Positions 19,280 to 28,771 of a DNA stretch of 44,935 nt are shown here, one piece after another. Positions within the stretch are counted from its first letter, which is position 1, and every line of letters starts with the position of its first letter. Below the pieces are notes generated by a model. It was not told the origin of the DNA. It searched no databases and saw only the letters and a list, made by a program, of their open reading frames with translations. Source of the stretch: Escherichia sp. MOD1-EC7003 (GTDB lineage Bacteria > Pseudomonadota > Gammaproteobacteria > Enterobacterales > Enterobacteriaceae); assembly GCF_002965065.1 (NCBI RefSeq), contig NZ_PTRE01000081.1:1-44935 (forward strand), read 5' to 3'. A program made the position numbers and the translations under genes.

Positions 19280-20140
19280 ATGGATCTGACCCAACTGGAG
19301 ATGTTCAACGCTGTTGCCGAAGCTGGCAGCATTACCCAGGCTGCTGCAAAAGTGCATCGTGTGCCTTCGAATCTCACTACCCGTCTACGCCAGCTGGAAA
19401 CAGAACTGGGAGTTGATCTATTTATTCGCGAGAATCAGCGTTTACGTCTCTCACCTACCGGGCATATCTTTTTACGCTATAGCCAACAAATTCTCGCGTT
19501 AGTGGATGAAGCACGGAACGTTATCGCTGGTGATGAACCACAGGGATTGTTTTCTCTTGGTTCGCTGGAAAGCACCGCCGCAGTGCGCATTCCGGCCACG
19601 CTGGCAGAATTTAACCGTCGTTATCCCAAAATTCAGTTTTCACTTTCCACCGGCCCTTCCGGCACTATGCTGGAAGGTGTGCTGGAGGGAAAACTGAATG
19701 CGGCGTTTATTGATGGGCCCATTAACCATACTGCCATTGACGGGATACCGGTGTACCGCGAGGAGCTGATGATCGTCACGCCACAAGGACATGCGCCAGT
19801 CACTCGCGCCAGTCAGGTTAATGGCTATAACATTTATGCATTCCGCGCCAATTGTTCGTATCGTCGCCATTTTGAGAACTGGTTTCATGCTGACGGTGCA
19901 GCGCCGGGGACCATCCATGAGATGGAGTCGTATCACGGTATGCTGGCCTGTGTGGTCGCAGGTGCAGGCATTGCGCTTATTCCACGCTCTATGCTGGAAA
20001 GTATGCCAGGGCATCACCAGGTTGAAGCATGGTCGTTGGCTGAGCAATGGCGTTGGTTAACAACCTGGCTGGTCTGGCGTCGTGGTGCGAAAACACGTCC
20101 TCTTGAGGCGTTTATTCAACTGCTCGATGTGCCTGACTAA
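19280..20140 (+). CDS. yneJ: LysR-type regulator YneJ (PtrR)
   Basis: A 286-residue LysR-family regulator. The N-terminal HTH is clear ([20 protein letters not shown] followed by [20 protein letters not shown]), then the effector domain from about residue 90 ([15 protein letters not shown]). It is divergent from sad, and the K-12 protein (PtrR) represses sad in putrescine and GABA utilisation. The C-terminus ends ...IQLLDVPD. The K-12 neighbour yneK is not present between this gene and sotB; 20141-20306 holds only the sotB promoter region. Confidence 0.92.
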   Translation: MDLTQLEMFNAVAEAGSITQAAAKVHRVPSNLTTRLRQLETELGVDLFIRENQRLRLSPTGHIFLRYSQQILALVDEARNVIAGDEPQGLFSLGSLESTAAVRIPATLAEFNRRYPKIQFSLSTGPSGTMLEGVLEGKLNAAFIDGPINHTAIDGIPVYREELMIVTPQGHAPVTRASQVNGYNIYAFRANCSYRRHFENWFHADGAAPGTIHEMESYHGMLACVVAGAGIALIPRSMLESMPGHHQVEAWSLAEQWRWLTTWLVWRRGAKTRPLEAFIQLLDVPD

Positions 20141-20306
20141 ATATGATGAAAATTTTTCAGATCTGTGTTGCACTTGCTACCTACACAGTAGTTGGTACAA
20201 CATGAAGCGGCAAAATGCGATCCAGATCACAAATACATTGTACTCACTGCATTAACCGTTTTAAGATCATTTCATCACTTTTTCGCAACTCTCCCGATAA
20301 TCTATT

Positions 20307-21497
20307 ATGACTATAAACACTGATTCCCGCAAAGTGGCGTGGCTACGGGTCGTTACGCTGGCAGTCGCCGCCTTCATCTTCAACACCACCGAATTTGTCC
20401 CCGTTGGCCTGCTCTCGGACATTGCGCAAAGTTTTCATATGCAAACCGCTCAGGTTGGCATTATGTTGACCATTTATGCATGGGTAGTGGCGCTAATGTC
20501 ATTGCCTTTTATGCTAATGACCAGCCAGGTTGAACGGCGCAAATTACTGATCTGCCTGTTTATGGTGTTTATTGCCAGCCATGTACTGTCGTTTTTGTCG
20601 TGGAGCTTTACCGTTCTTGTGATCAGTCGCATTGGTGTGGCTTTTGCACATGCGATTTTCTGGTCGATTACAGCGTCTCTGGCGATCCGTATGGCTCCAG
20701 CCGGGAAGCGAGCACAGGCATTAAGTTTAATTGCCACCGGTACAGCTCTGGCAATGGTATTAGGTTTACCTCTCGGGCGCATTGTGGGGCAGTATTTTGG
20801 CTGGCGAATGACTTTCTTCGCGATCGGTATCGGGGCGCTTATCACCCTTTTGTGTCTGATTAAGTTACTTCCCTTACTGCCCAGTGAACATTCTGGCTCA
20901 TTGAAAAGCCTCCCGCTATTGTTCCACCGCCCGGCATTGATGAGCATTTATTTATTAACGGTGGTGGTTGTCACCGCCCATTACACGGCATACAGCTATA
21001 TCGAGCCTTTTGTGCAAAACATTGCGGGATTCAGTGCCAACTTTGCCACGGCATTACTGTTATTACTCGGTGGTGCGGGCATTATTGGCAGCGTGATTTT
21101 CGGTAAACTGGGCAATCAATATGCGTCTACGTTGGTGAGCACAGCGATTGCGCTGTTGCTGGTATGCCTGGCACTGCTGCTACCTGCGGCGAACAGTGAA
21201 ATACACCTCGGGGTGCTGAGTATTTTCTGGGGGATCGCGATGATGATCATCGGGCTTGGTATGCAGGTTAAAGTGCTGGCATTGGCTCCAGATGCCACCG
21301 ATGTTGCGATGGCGCTATTCTCCGGCATATTTAATATTGGTATCGGTGCTGGCGCGTTGCTGGGTAATCAGGTGAGTCTGCACTGGTCAATGTCGATGAT
21401 TGGTTGTGTGGGTGTGGTGCCCGCTCTCGCTGCGTTGATATGGTCGATCATCATTTTTCGCCGCTGGCCAGTGACACTCGAAGAACAGGCACAATAG
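20307..21497 (+). CDS. sotB: Sugar efflux MFS transporter SotB (YdeA)
   Basis: An inner-membrane major facilitator of 396 residues, the K-12 length, with about 12 hydrophobic segments. In K-12 it exports arabinose and IPTG-like sugars. MFS-family features include the N-terminal [14 protein letters not shown] helix and the loop VERRKLL between helices 2 and 3. It converges with marC across a bidirectional terminator. The gene appears intact. Confidence 0.94.
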   Translation: MTINTDSRKVAWLRVVTLAVAAFIFNTTEFVPVGLLSDIAQSFHMQTAQVGIMLTIYAWVVALMSLPFMLMTSQVERRKLLICLFMVFIASHVLSFLSWSFTVLVISRIGVAFAHAIFWSITASLAIRMAPAGKRAQALSLIATGTALAMVLGLPLGRIVGQYFGWRMTFFAIGIGALITLLCLIKLLPLLPSEHSGSLKSLPLLFHRPALMSIYLLTVVVVTAHYTAYSYIEPFVQNIAGFSANFATALLLLLGGAGIIGSVIFGKLGNQYASTLVSTAIALLLVCLALLLPAANSEIHLGVLSIFWGIAMMIIGLGMQVKVLALAPDATDVAMALFSGIFNIGIGAGALLGNQVSLHWSMSMIGCVGVVPALAALIWSIIIFRRWPVTLEEQAQ

Positions 21498-21500
21498 TTG

Positions 21501-21522
21501 AAAGGCCCATTCGGGCCTTTTT
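21501..21522. terminator. Bidirectional terminator between sotB and marC
   Basis: AAAGGCCC and GGGCCTTT form an eight-base-pair stem around a short loop, followed by TT on the plus strand and preceded by A-rich sequence. The marC stop codon at 21521-21523 abuts the stem. Confidence 0.8.
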
Positions 21523-22186
21523 AATGGTACGTTTTAATGATTTCCAGGATGCCGTTAATAATAAACTGCACGCCCATACATACCAGCAGAAATCCCATCA
21601 GGCGGGAGATAGCTTCAATTCCCCCCTTGCCCACCAGCCGCATAATTGCGCCAGAGCTGCGCAGGCTTCCCCACAAAATGACCGCCACCAGGAAAAAGAT
21701 CAGCGGCGGCGCAACCATCAGAACCCAATCAGCGAAGGTTGAACTCTGACGCACAGTGGACGCCGAGCTAATAATCATCGCAATAGTTCCTGGACCCGCG
21801 GTGCTTGGCATTGCGAGGGGGACAAAAGCGATATTGGCACTAGGCTCATCTTCCAGCTCTTCCGACTTGCTTTTCGCTTCAGGTGAGTCAATCGCTTTCT
21901 GTTGAGGAAAGAGCATCCGAAAACCGATAAACGCGACGATTAAGCCGCCTGCAATTCGCAGACCGGGAATCGAAATGCCAAATGTATCCATCACCAGTTG
22001 CCCGGCGTAATACGCCACCATCATGATGGCAAATACATACACTGAGGCCATCAACGACTGACGATTACGTTCGGCACTGTTCATGTTGCCTGCCAGGCCA
22101 AGAAATAACGCGACAGTCGTTAATGGGTTAGCTAACGGCAGTAACACCACCAGCCCCAGGCCAATTGCTTTAAACAAATCTAACAT
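21521..22186 (-). CDS. marC: MarC family inner-membrane protein
   Basis: A 221-residue, six-segment membrane protein of the MarC/UPF0056 family, divergent from marRAB. Despite the name, K-12 marC is not needed for multiple antibiotic resistance. Hydrophobic stretches begin at [20 protein letters not shown] and end near [20 protein letters not shown]. Its promoter region faces the marRAB control region. Transport substrate unknown. Confidence 0.94.
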   Translation of the reverse strand: MLDLFKAIGLGLVVLLPLANPLTTVALFLGLAGNMNSAERNRQSLMASVYVFAIMMVAYYAGQLVMDTFGISIPGLRIAGGLIVAFIGFRMLFPQQKAIDSPEAKSKSEELEDEPSANIAFVPLAMPSTAGPGTIAMIISSASTVRQSSTFADWVLMVAPPLIFFLVAVILWGSLRSSGAIMRLVGKGGIEAISRLMGFLLVCMGVQFIINGILEIIKTYH

Positions 22187-22298
22187 TGGTAGTTGTTATC
22201 CTGTGCATCCGGGTTATCAGCGAAAAGTATAAGGGGTAAACAAGCATAAAGTGTCACTCTTTAGCTAACCTTGCATCGAATTGACCAAAACTTAAACC

Positions 22299-22318
22299 GA
22301 TTTAGCAAAACGTGGCAT
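22299..22318 (+). promoter_or_regulatory. marbox upstream of marRAB
   Basis: GATTTAGCAAAACGTGGCAT is the MarA/SoxS/Rob binding site of the mar promoter, identical to K-12 as I recall it. It ends 17 bases before the -35 box. Confidence 0.88.
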
Positions 22319-22334
22319 CGGCCAATTCATTCAT

Positions 22335-22397
22335 TTGACTTATACTTTCCTGGGCAATATTATCCACTGCAACTAATTACTTGCCAGGGCAACTAAT
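22335..22397 (+). promoter_or_regulatory. marRAB promoter and marO operator (site I altered)
   Basis: The -35 box TTGACT (22335-22340) and -10 box TATTAT (22358-22363) are separated by 17 bases. MarR site I sits between them and reads ACTTTCCTGGGCAA; K-12 has ACTTGCCTGGGCAA, so the left half-site TTGCC is now TTTCC through a change at 22348. Site II, ATTACTTGCCAGGGCAACTA, is intact and ends just before the marR start codon. Confidence 0.85.
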
Positions 22398-22832
22398 GTG
22401 AAAAGTACCAGCGATCTGTTCAATGAAATTATTCCATTGGGTCACTTAATCCATATGGTTAATCAGAAGAAAGATCGCCTGCTTAACGATTATCTGTCTC
22501 CGCTGGATATTACCGCGGCACAGTTTAAGGTGCTCTGCTCTATCCGCTGCGCGGCGTGCATAACACCGGTCGAACTGAAAAAAGTATTGTCGGTCGACCT
22601 GGGGGCACTAACCCGTATGCTGGATCGCCTGGTCTGTAAAGGCTGGGTGGAAAGGTTGCCGAACCCGAATGACAAGCGCGGCGTACTGGTAAAACTTACC
22701 AACAGCGGCGCGGCAATATGTGAACAATGCCATCAATTAGTTGGCCAGGACCTGCATCAAGAATTAACAAAAAACCTGACGGCAGACGAAGTGGCAACGC
22801 TTGAGCATTTGCTTAAGAAAGTCCTGCCGTAA
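22398..22832 (+). CDS. marR: MarR repressor of the mar operon
   Basis: MarR is a 144-residue winged-helix dimer that represses marRAB and is relieved by phenolics and by copper oxidation of Cys80. The start is GTG at 22398. The recognition region [21 protein letters not shown] carries Cys80. Relative to the K-12 sequence I remember, it has Ser103 (K-12 Gly), His137 (Tyr), His16 (Arg), Asp31 (Glu) and Asn102 (Thr). Ser103 and His137 are frequent natural variants generally regarded as neutral. It appears functional. Confidence 0.95.
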   Translation: MKSTSDLFNEIIPLGHLIHMVNQKKDRLLNDYLSPLDITAAQFKVLCSIRCAACITPVELKKVLSVDLGALTRMLDRLVCKGWVERLPNPNDKRGVLVKLTNSGAAICEQCHQLVGQDLHQELTKNLTADEVATLEHLLKKVLP

Positions 22833-22852
22833 ACAAAAAAAGAGGTATGACG

Positions 22853-23236
22853 ATGTCCAGACGCAATACTGACGCTATTACCATTCATAGCATTTTGGAC
22901 TGGATCGAGGACAACCTGGAATCGCCACTGTCACTGGAGAAAGTGTCAGAGCGTTCGGGCTACTCCAAATGGCACCTGCAACGGATGTTTAAAAAAGAAA
23001 CTGGCCATTCATTAGGCCAATACATCCGCAGCCGTAAGATGACAGAAATCGCGCAAAAGTTGAAGGAAAGTAACGAGCCGATACTCTATCTGGCAGAACG
23101 GTATGGTTTCGAGTCCCAGCAAACCCTGACCCGAACCTTCAAAAACTATTTTGATGTTCCACCGCATAAATACCGAATGGCTAATATTCAGGGCGACTCG
23201 CGCTTTTTACATCCACTGAATCATTACACTAGCTAA
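22853..23236 (+). CDS. marA: MarA transcriptional activator
   Basis: MarA is an AraC-type monomeric activator with two HTH motifs that induces acrAB, micF and other genes by binding marboxes. The first HTH is [20 protein letters not shown] and the second is [21 protein letters not shown] place the start at the ATG 22853 (127 residues): AGAGG is too close to the earlier in-frame ATG at 22847 (129 residues), which is also used in annotations. It follows marR closely in one operon. Only the C-terminal tail differs slightly from K-12. Confidence 0.95.
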   Translation: MSRRNTDAITIHSILDWIEDNLESPLSLEKVSERSGYSKWHLQRMFKKETGHSLGQYIRSRKMTEIAQKLKESNEPILYLAERYGFESQQTLTRTFKNYFDVPPHKYRMANIQGDSRFLHPLNHYTS

Positions 23237-23243
23237 TTAAAAC

Positions 23244-23256
23244 GTGACAACGTCAC
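23244..23256. other. matS site (MatP binding, Ter macrodomain)
   Basis: GTGACAACGTCAC is a perfect match to the matS consensus GTGACRNYGTCAC. It falls between marA and marB. MatP binds such sites to organise the terminus macrodomain. Confidence 0.88.
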
Positions 23257-23266
23257 TGAGGCAATC

Positions 23267-23485
23267 ATGAAACCCCTTTTATCCGCAATGGCAACTGTGC
23301 TTATTCTCTTTTCCGCGCAGAGCATTGCGGAACAAACCACGCAGCCGGTTGTTACTTCCTGTGGCAATGTAGTGGTTGTTCCCCCATCGCAGGAACAACC
23401 ACCGTTTGCTTTAAATCACATGGAGACTGGCAGTGATAAGTCGGATGCTCTCGGCGTGCCCTATTATAATCAACACGCTATGTAG
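23267..23485 (+). CDS. marB: MarB, periplasmic mar operon protein
   Basis: A 72-residue product with a clear signal peptide (MKPLLSAMATVLILFSAQSIA, cleavage after SIA). MarB lowers marA expression by an unknown periplasmic route in K-12. It is the third gene of marRAB and is followed immediately by a strong terminator. Confidence 0.92.
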   Translation: MKPLLSAMATVLILFSAQSIAEQTTQPVVTSCGNVVVVPPSQEQPPFALNHMETGSDKSDALGVPYYNQHAM

Positions 23486-23490
23486 TTATT

Positions 23491-23516
23491 GTCAGGCTCT
23501 AATCACAGAGCCTGAC
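23491..23516. terminator. Terminator between marB and eamA
   Basis: GTCAGGCTCT and AGAGCCTGAC form a perfect ten-base-pair stem with a six-base loop between the convergent genes marB and eamA. Confidence 0.8.
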
Positions 23517-23541
23517 ATCTCCGCAATATCTTTTTGAAGTC

Positions 23542-24450
23542 TCAAATATTTTCGCCATTGTTGGCGATGAGATTACGCCACCGCAAGCCAAATACATTGA
23601 TATACAGTCCGGTCATAATGAGCACCGCACCGAAGAATTGCAGACCCGTTAAGCGTTCATCCAACAATAGTGCCGCACTTGCCAGTCCTACAACGGGCAC
23701 CAGTAACGATAACGGTGCAACCCGCCAGGTTTCATAGCGTCCAAGCAGCGTCCCCCAGATCCCATAACCGACGATTGTCGCTACAAACGCCAGATACATC
23801 AGAGATAAAATGGTGGTCATATCGATAGTGACCAGGCTGTGAATCATAGCTGCGGAACCATCGAGAATCAGCGAGGCAACAAAGAAAGGAATAATCGGGA
23901 TTAATGCGCTCCAGATTACCAGCGACATCACCGCCGGGCGCGTTGCGTGCGACATGATCTTTTTATTGAAGATGTTGCCACACGCCCAGCTAAATGCTGC
24001 CGCCAGGGTCAACATAAAGCCGAGCATCGCCACATGCTGACCGTTCAGACTATCTTCGATGAGCACCAGTACACCCAAAATCGCTAAGGCGATCCCCGCA
24101 AATTGTTTGCCATGCAGTCGCTCACCGAAAGTAAACGTGCCAAGCACGATAGTAAAAAACGCCTGTGCCTGTAACACCAGTGAGGCCAGTCCAGCTGGCA
24201 TACCAAAGTTAATGGCGCAGAAGAGAAAGGCAAACTGCGCAAAACTGATGGTTAAACCATACCCCAGCAGCAAATTCAGCGGTACTTTCGGTCGTGCGAC
24301 AAAAAAGATGGCCGGAAAAGCGACCAGCATAAAGCGCAAACCGGCCAGCATCAGGGGAGGCATGTTATGAAGCCCCACTTTGATGACCACAAAATTTAGC
24401 CCCCATACGACCACTACCAGTAGCGCCAACACCCCATCTTTTCGCGACAT
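23542..24450 (-). CDS. eamA: EamA (YdeD) cysteine and O-acetylserine exporter
   Basis: A ten-segment DMT-superfamily transporter with two EamA repeats; in K-12 it exports O-acetylserine and cysteine. The product is 302 residues. It begins MSRKDGVLALLVVVVWGLNF and matches K-12 throughout until the end, which here reads LRWRNLIANNGENI instead of the K-12 tail I remember (LRWRKAVKVGS). So the last dozen residues differ, probably by a local frameshift or rearrangement next to marB; the membrane domains are unaffected. The interval 24451-24606 upstream shows its promoter area and no gene. Confidence 0.93.
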   Translation of the reverse strand: MSRKDGVLALLVVVVWGLNFVVIKVGLHNMPPLMLAGLRFMLVAFPAIFFVARPKVPLNLLLGYGLTISFAQFAFLFCAINFGMPAGLASLVLQAQAFFTIVLGTFTFGERLHGKQFAGIALAILGVLVLIEDSLNGQHVAMLGFMLTLAAAFSWACGNIFNKKIMSHATRPAVMSLVIWSALIPIIPFFVASLILDGSAAMIHSLVTIDMTTILSLMYLAFVATIVGYGIWGTLLGRYETWRVAPLSLLVPVVGLASAALLLDERLTGLQFFGAVLIMTGLYINVFGLRWRNLIANNGENI

Positions 24451-24606
24451 TCTACCGCCTCTGAACTTTCATCTTTTGTAAGTAATCAACTTAGCTGAAT
24501 TTACTTTTCTTTAACAGCTGATTCGTTAGTCGCCGGTTACGCCGGCATGAATGCGCAAATAAGCCGCTATACTTCGAATGCAAGGGGCCTGATTTTTATG
24601 ATGGCG

Positions 24607-24704
24607 AAAAAAAACCGCCAGTAAACCGGCGGTGAATGCTTGCATGGATTGATTTGTGTTTTGCTTTTACGCTAACAGGCATTTTCCTGCACTGATAACG
24701 GATC
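24607..24704 (-). ncRNA. mgrR: MgrR small regulatory RNA
   Basis: MgrR is a 98-nt Hfq-dependent sRNA induced by PhoPQ at low magnesium; it represses eptB and ygdQ. The minus strand from 24704 begins GATCCGTTATCAGTGCAGGA and ends in a terminator: ACCGCC and GGCGGT pair, followed by eight T residues (24614-24607). The length from the presumed 5' end to the last T is exactly 98. Both sequence and position next to eamA fit. No promoter is asserted beyond the PhoP-like box. Identity is from memory of the K-12 RNA. Confidence 0.78.
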
Positions 24705-24739
24705 GTTGACACAGTAGCATCACTTTTCTCAATGAATGT

Positions 24740-24755
24740 TAAACGGAGCTTAAAC
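24740..24755 (-). promoter_or_regulatory. PhoP box upstream of mgrR
   Basis: On the minus strand GTTTA is repeated with an 11-base period (GTTTAAGCTCCGTTTA), the PhoP direct-repeat pattern. It lies about 36 bases upstream of the presumed mgrR start. The spacing to a -10 box is a little longer than usual. The interval 24756-24890 shows no gene, although a plus-strand open stretch ends at TGA near 24888. Confidence 0.6.
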
Positions 24756-24890
24756 TCGGTTAATCACGTTTTGTTCGCCAATAAACATACCGCAATTTCT
24801 TCCGGTGAGGTTTGCCCTGGCCCAACTGCTGCAATTACTGCTATAACCTGGCTGGTCTGGCGATATTTCCAGGCCAGCCACTGGTGATTT

Positions 24891-26936
24891 TTAAACGTTC
24901 AGGCCACGATGCTGTAGCATCGGCATAATCTGGGGTGCCTTTCCACGCCATTGACGATACAGGCGTTCCAGATCTTCGCTGTTTCCTCTGGAAAGGATCG
25001 CCTCGCGAAAACGTTGCCCATTTTCACGCGCTAATCCACCCTGCTCAACAAACCACTGGTAACCATCATCAGCCAACATTTGCGTCCACAGATAAGCGTA
25101 ATAACCTGCGGCATATCCACCACCAAAAATATGGGCGAAATAACTGCTGCGATAGCGCGGCGGTATAGCGGGAAGAGCCATATTTTCTGCCACCAGCGCT
25201 CGCAATTCGAAATCATCGACATCCTGCATTGCGTCGTTTTCTTCCAGACAGTGCCAGCGCATATCGAGAAGTGCGGCGCTAAGCAATTCGCTCATCTCAT
25301 ACCCTTTATTGAACAAACTGGCATTACGCATCTTCTGTTGCAGTTCGTCAGGCATTGCTGCCCCGCTCTGATAATGTCGGGCATAGCGAGCGAACACCTG
25401 CGGATGCGTTGCCCAGTGTTCATTGATTTGCGACGGAAATTCGACAAAATCACGCGGCGTGTTGGTGCCGGAAAGCGTGGCATAGCGCTGGCGGGCAAAC
25501 AGACCGTGCAGCGTATGACCAAATTCATGGAATAAGGTTATTACATCATCCCAGAGTAACAACGCAGGCTCACCAGCGGCAGGTTTCTGATAATTGCAGA
25601 CGTTATAAATTACCGGGTGCGTTTCATTAAGTGTTGATTGCTCAACAAAATTGCCCATCCATGCACCGCCGCTTTTTGAATCACGGGCGAAAAAATCACC
25701 GTAAAATAGCGCCAACCCCACACCATTATGATCAAAAATTTCCCACACACGAACATCAGGGTGGTAGACAGGAATATCAAAACGTTCGACAAACTCAATG
25801 CCGAAGAGCTGATTCGCGGTCCAGAATACACCTTCATTCAACACCGTGTTTAATTCGAAATATGGCTTGAGCTGCGCCTCATCAAGATCAAATTTCTCCC
25901 GCCGTACTTGTTCCGCATAAAATGCCCAGTCCCACGGCTGAGCGCTAAACCCGCCCTGCTGCTTATCGATAATTGCCTGTATAGAGGCTAATTCATCGCT
26001 CGCCCGTTGACGCGCCGCCGGAACAATTTCCCGCATAAAGTTGAGTGCCGCCTCTGGCGTTTTTGCCATCTGATCGGCGATTTTCCATGCAGCATAATGG
26101 GGAAAACCAAGTAATGTCGCCTGCTGTGCACGGATCTCCACCAGCCGTTGAATGATAGCGCGGGTATCATTGACATCATTTTTTTCCGCTCGTGTCCAGC
26201 CCGCCGTAAACAGTTTTTCACGCGTCGCACGATCGCGCATTTCAGCAAGCGCCGGTTGTTGGGTGGTATTAAGCAACGGAATAAGCCATTTGTTATCCAG
26301 ACCTTTCTCGCGAGCCGCCTCTGCTGCCAGCGCAATCTCTTGCTCACTCATTCCCGCCAGTTGCGCGACATCGTTCACAACCAGACCGCCGGATTTATTT
26401 GCTGCCAGTAACCGCTGGCTAAACTGGCTGGTCAGGGTCGCCGCTTCTGTATTCAGTACTTTTAATTTTGCTTTATCAGCTTGTGCAAGTTTGGCTCCGG
26501 CAAGGACAAAACGTTGATGAATCACCTCCACCAGGCGGATGGATTCACTATCAAGCCCCAGGCACTCACGGCGCTGCCAGACAGCATCTACCCGCGCGAA
26601 TAATTCACCGTTCAGATAGATATCATTAGCCAGTTCTGCCAGTTCAGCGGAAAACTGTTCATCAAGACGCTGTAATTCATCATTGGTATGCGCCGCGGTC
26701 ATCGCAAAAAAAACACTGGTAACGCGGGTCAGCAGTTCTCCACTCTGCTCCAGTGCCAGAATAGTATTATTGAAATCAGGTGTTTGCGGGTTAAGCGCGA
26801 TGGCGGCAATGTCTGCCCGCTTTTGCTGCACTCCCTCATCAAATGCCGGGCGATAGTGATGATTGGCAATTTGATCAAAATGGGGAGCCAGATACGGGAG
26901 TGTGCTTTGCACAAGGAAAGGATTCATTGTTGTCAT
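24891..26936 (-). CDS. dcp: Dipeptidyl carboxypeptidase Dcp
   Basis: Dcp is an M3-family zinc metallopeptidase that removes C-terminal dipeptides from peptides in the cytoplasm and possibly the periplasm. The product is 681 residues from the ATG at 26936 (MTTMNPFLVQ), equal to K-12; the frame extends 22 codons further upstream without homology. The zinc motif HEFGH appears in ITLFHEFGHTLHGLF near residue 470, with the third ligand Glu following about 25 residues later (FVEFPSQINEHW). It diverges from ydfG. In K-12 ydeJ lies downstream, absent here. Confidence 0.95.
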   Translation of the reverse strand: MTTMNPFLVQSTLPYLAPHFDQIANHHYRPAFDEGVQQKRADIAAIALNPQTPDFNNTILALEQSGELLTRVTSVFFAMTAAHTNDELQRLDEQFSAELAELANDIYLNGELFARVDAVWQRRECLGLDSESIRLVEVIHQRFVLAGAKLAQADKAKLKVLNTEAATLTSQFSQRLLAANKSGGLVVNDVAQLAGMSEQEIALAAEAAREKGLDNKWLIPLLNTTQQPALAEMRDRATREKLFTAGWTRAEKNDVNDTRAIIQRLVEIRAQQATLLGFPHYAAWKIADQMAKTPEAALNFMREIVPAARQRASDELASIQAIIDKQQGGFSAQPWDWAFYAEQVRREKFDLDEAQLKPYFELNTVLNEGVFWTANQLFGIEFVERFDIPVYHPDVRVWEIFDHNGVGLALFYGDFFARDSKSGGAWMGNFVEQSTLNETHPVIYNVCNYQKPAAGEPALLLWDDVITLFHEFGHTLHGLFARQRYATLSGTNTPRDFVEFPSQINEHWATHPQVFARYARHYQSGAAMPDELQQKMRNASLFNKGYEMSELLSAALLDMRWHCLEENDAMQDVDDFELRALVAENMALPAIPPRYRSSYFAHIFGGGYAAGYYAYLWTQMLADDGYQWFVEQGGLARENGQRFREAILSRGNSEDLERLYRQWRGKAPQIMPMLQHRGLNV

Positions 26937-27072
26937 TTTCTTCTCCTGAACGCGAGGTGTTCCATAGCGTAGGCTTACTGATAACGGAGTGCAATCTTGC
27001 AAACCAGTATTACCCGCTCTTAAGCATCACGTGCTATGTTATTGACACACAAAATCGTTGAGGAACAGTGAG

Positions 27073-27819
27073 ATGATCGTTTTAGTAACTGGAGCAACGG
27101 CAGGTTTTGGTGAATGCATTACTCGTCGTTTTATTCAACAAGGGCATAAAGTTATCGCCACTGGCCGTCGCCAGGAGCGGTTGCAGGAGCTAAAAGACGA
27201 ACTGGGAGATAATCTGTACATTGCCCAACTGGACGTTCGCAACCGCGCCGCTATTGAAGAGATGCTGGCATCCCTTCCAGCCGAGTGGGGCAATATTGAT
27301 ATCCTGGTAAACAATGCCGGTCTGGCGTTGGGCATGGAGCCTGCACATAAAGCCAGCGTTGAAGACTGGGAAACGATGATTGATACCAACAACAAAGGCC
27401 TGGTATATATGACGCGCGCTGTCTTACCGGGCATGGTTGAACGTAATCATGGTCATATCATTAACATTGGCTCAACGGCAGGCAGCTGGCCGTATGCCGG
27501 TGGTAACGTTTATGGTGCGACAAAAGCGTTTGTTCGTCAGTTCAGCCTGAATCTGCGTACGGACCTACATGGTACGGCGGTGCGCGTCACCGACATCGAA
27601 CCGGGTCTGGTGGGTGGCACCGAGTTTTCCAATGTCCGCTTTAAAGGCGATGACGGTAAAGCCGAAAAAACCTATCAAAACACCGTTGCACTGACACCAG
27701 AAGATGTCAGCGAAGCTGTCTGGTGGGTATCTACGCTGCCTGCTCACGTCAATATCAATACTCTGGAAATGATGCCGGTTACACAAAGCTATGCCGGACT
27801 GAATGTCCACCGTCAATAA
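27073..27819 (+). CDS. ydfG: NADP-dependent 3-hydroxy acid dehydrogenase YdfG
   Basis: A short-chain dehydrogenase of 248 residues that oxidises L-allo-threonine and serine-like 3-hydroxy acids and reduces malonic semialdehyde from uracil breakdown. The cofactor motif TGATAGFG (residues 7-14), NNAG (80-83), Ser134 and the YxxxK pair Tyr147/Lys151 are all present. GAGGAAC upstream supports the ATG at 27073; an earlier in-frame ATG at 27058 is less likely. It precedes rspR and ends in a small hairpin. Confidence 0.95.
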   Translation: MIVLVTGATAGFGECITRRFIQQGHKVIATGRRQERLQELKDELGDNLYIAQLDVRNRAAIEEMLASLPAEWGNIDILVNNAGLALGMEPAHKASVEDWETMIDTNNKGLVYMTRAVLPGMVERNHGHIINIGSTAGSWPYAGGNVYGATKAFVRQFSLNLRTDLHGTAVRVTDIEPGLVGGTEFSNVRFKGDDGKAEKTYQNTVALTPEDVSEAVWWVSTLPAHVNINTLEMMPVTQSYAGLNVHRQ

Positions 27820-27826
27820 TTTTTAT

Positions 27827-27846
27827 ACCCGGCGTAACTGCCGGGT
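27827..27846 (+). terminator. Hairpin terminator after ydfG
   Basis: ACCCGGC and GCCGGGT form a seven-base-pair stem just past the ydfG stop codon. The T-run after it is short, so efficiency is uncertain. Confidence 0.55.
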
Positions 27847-27907
27847 TATTGCTCGTCACAAAAAAGTGATAGACTCATGCAGTTAACTCACTCACAAGCA
27901 AGAACGA

Positions 27908-28594
27908 ATGACCGTCGAAACACAACTTAATCCCACACAGCCTGTCAATCAGCAGATTTATCGTATTCTTCGCCGCGACATTGTCCATTGCCTGATTGCA
28001 CCGGGCACGCCGTTGTCGGAGAAAGAAGTTTCTGTTCGTTTCAATGTGTCACGCCAACCAGTTCGTGAAGCCTTTATTAAACTGGCCGAAAACGGCCTGA
28101 TTCAAATTCGTCCTCAGCGTGGCAGCTACGTCAACAAAATTTCCATGACCCAGGTGCGCAACGGCAGTTTTATCCGTCAGGCCATTGAGTGCGCGGTGGC
28201 GCGTCGGGCGGCAAGCATGATTACCGAAAGCCAGTGCTACCAACTGGAACAAAATCTTCACCAGCAACGCATTGCTATTGAGCGCAAGCAACTGGATGAT
28301 TTTTTTGAACTTGATGACAACTTCCATCAACTCCTGACTCAAATTGCCGACTGTCAACTGGCGTGGGATACCATCGAGAACCTGAAAGCGACCGTTGATC
28401 GCGTGCGCTATATGAGTTTCGACCACGTTTCTCCACCAGAAATGCTGTTACGCCAGCATATCGATATTTTCTCTGCCCTGCAAAAACGTGATGGCGATGC
28501 GGTAGAACGTGCAATGACGCAACACTTGCAGGAAATCAGCGAATCCGTGCGCCAGATCCGCCAGGAAAACAGCGACTGGTTTAGCGAAGAGTAA
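27908..28594 (+). CDS. rspR: GntR/FadR-family regulator RspR (YdfH)
   Basis: A 228-residue regulator with an N-terminal GntR winged helix ([20 protein letters not shown], residues about 38-57) and an all-helical FCD effector domain with conserved Asp/His ligands ([12 protein letters not shown]). In K-12 it represses rspAB. Here the rspA-rspB-ydfJ-ydfI block lies on the opposite strand beyond ydfZ, giving the regulator and its likely targets in one locus. The effector is probably a sugar acid, by family and context, but unproven. Confidence 0.92.
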   Translation: MTVETQLNPTQPVNQQIYRILRRDIVHCLIAPGTPLSEKEVSVRFNVSRQPVREAFIKLAENGLIQIRPQRGSYVNKISMTQVRNGSFIRQAIECAVARRAASMITESQCYQLEQNLHQQRIAIERKQLDDFFELDDNFHQLLTQIADCQLAWDTIENLKATVDRVRYMSFDHVSPPEMLLRQHIDIFSALQKRDGDAVERAMTQHLQEISESVRQIRQENSDWFSEE

Positions 28595-28670
28595 TTCATG
28601 TCCTCTCATCCCGTCCGGGGTGAGAGTCTTTCCCCCTCGCCTTATGGCTCATGCAAGCGTCAAAAAAGAT

Positions 28671-28684
28671 GTGAGCTTGATCAA
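28671..28684 (+). promoter_or_regulatory. Candidate FNR site upstream of ydfZ
   Basis: GTGAGCTTGATCAA fits the FNR pattern TTGAT-N4-ATCAA with a perfect right half and a partial left half. It lies about 40 bases upstream of a plausible start for a ydfZ transcript, the class II activator position. K-12 ydfZ is strongly induced without oxygen by FNR. Confidence 0.6.
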
Positions 28685-28771
28685 AAACAAAAAATATTTC
28701 ACTCGGCAGGAGTATTTATATTGCGCCCGTTACGTGGGCTTCGACTGTACATCAGAAAGGAGAAAACACCT

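Noticed and set aside
24756..24890. A possible ydeJ (CinA-like) remnant on the plus strand ending at TGA near 24888
   Set aside because: The resemblance (an AIS...P then TxxW pattern) is too short and too weak to claim without an alignment.
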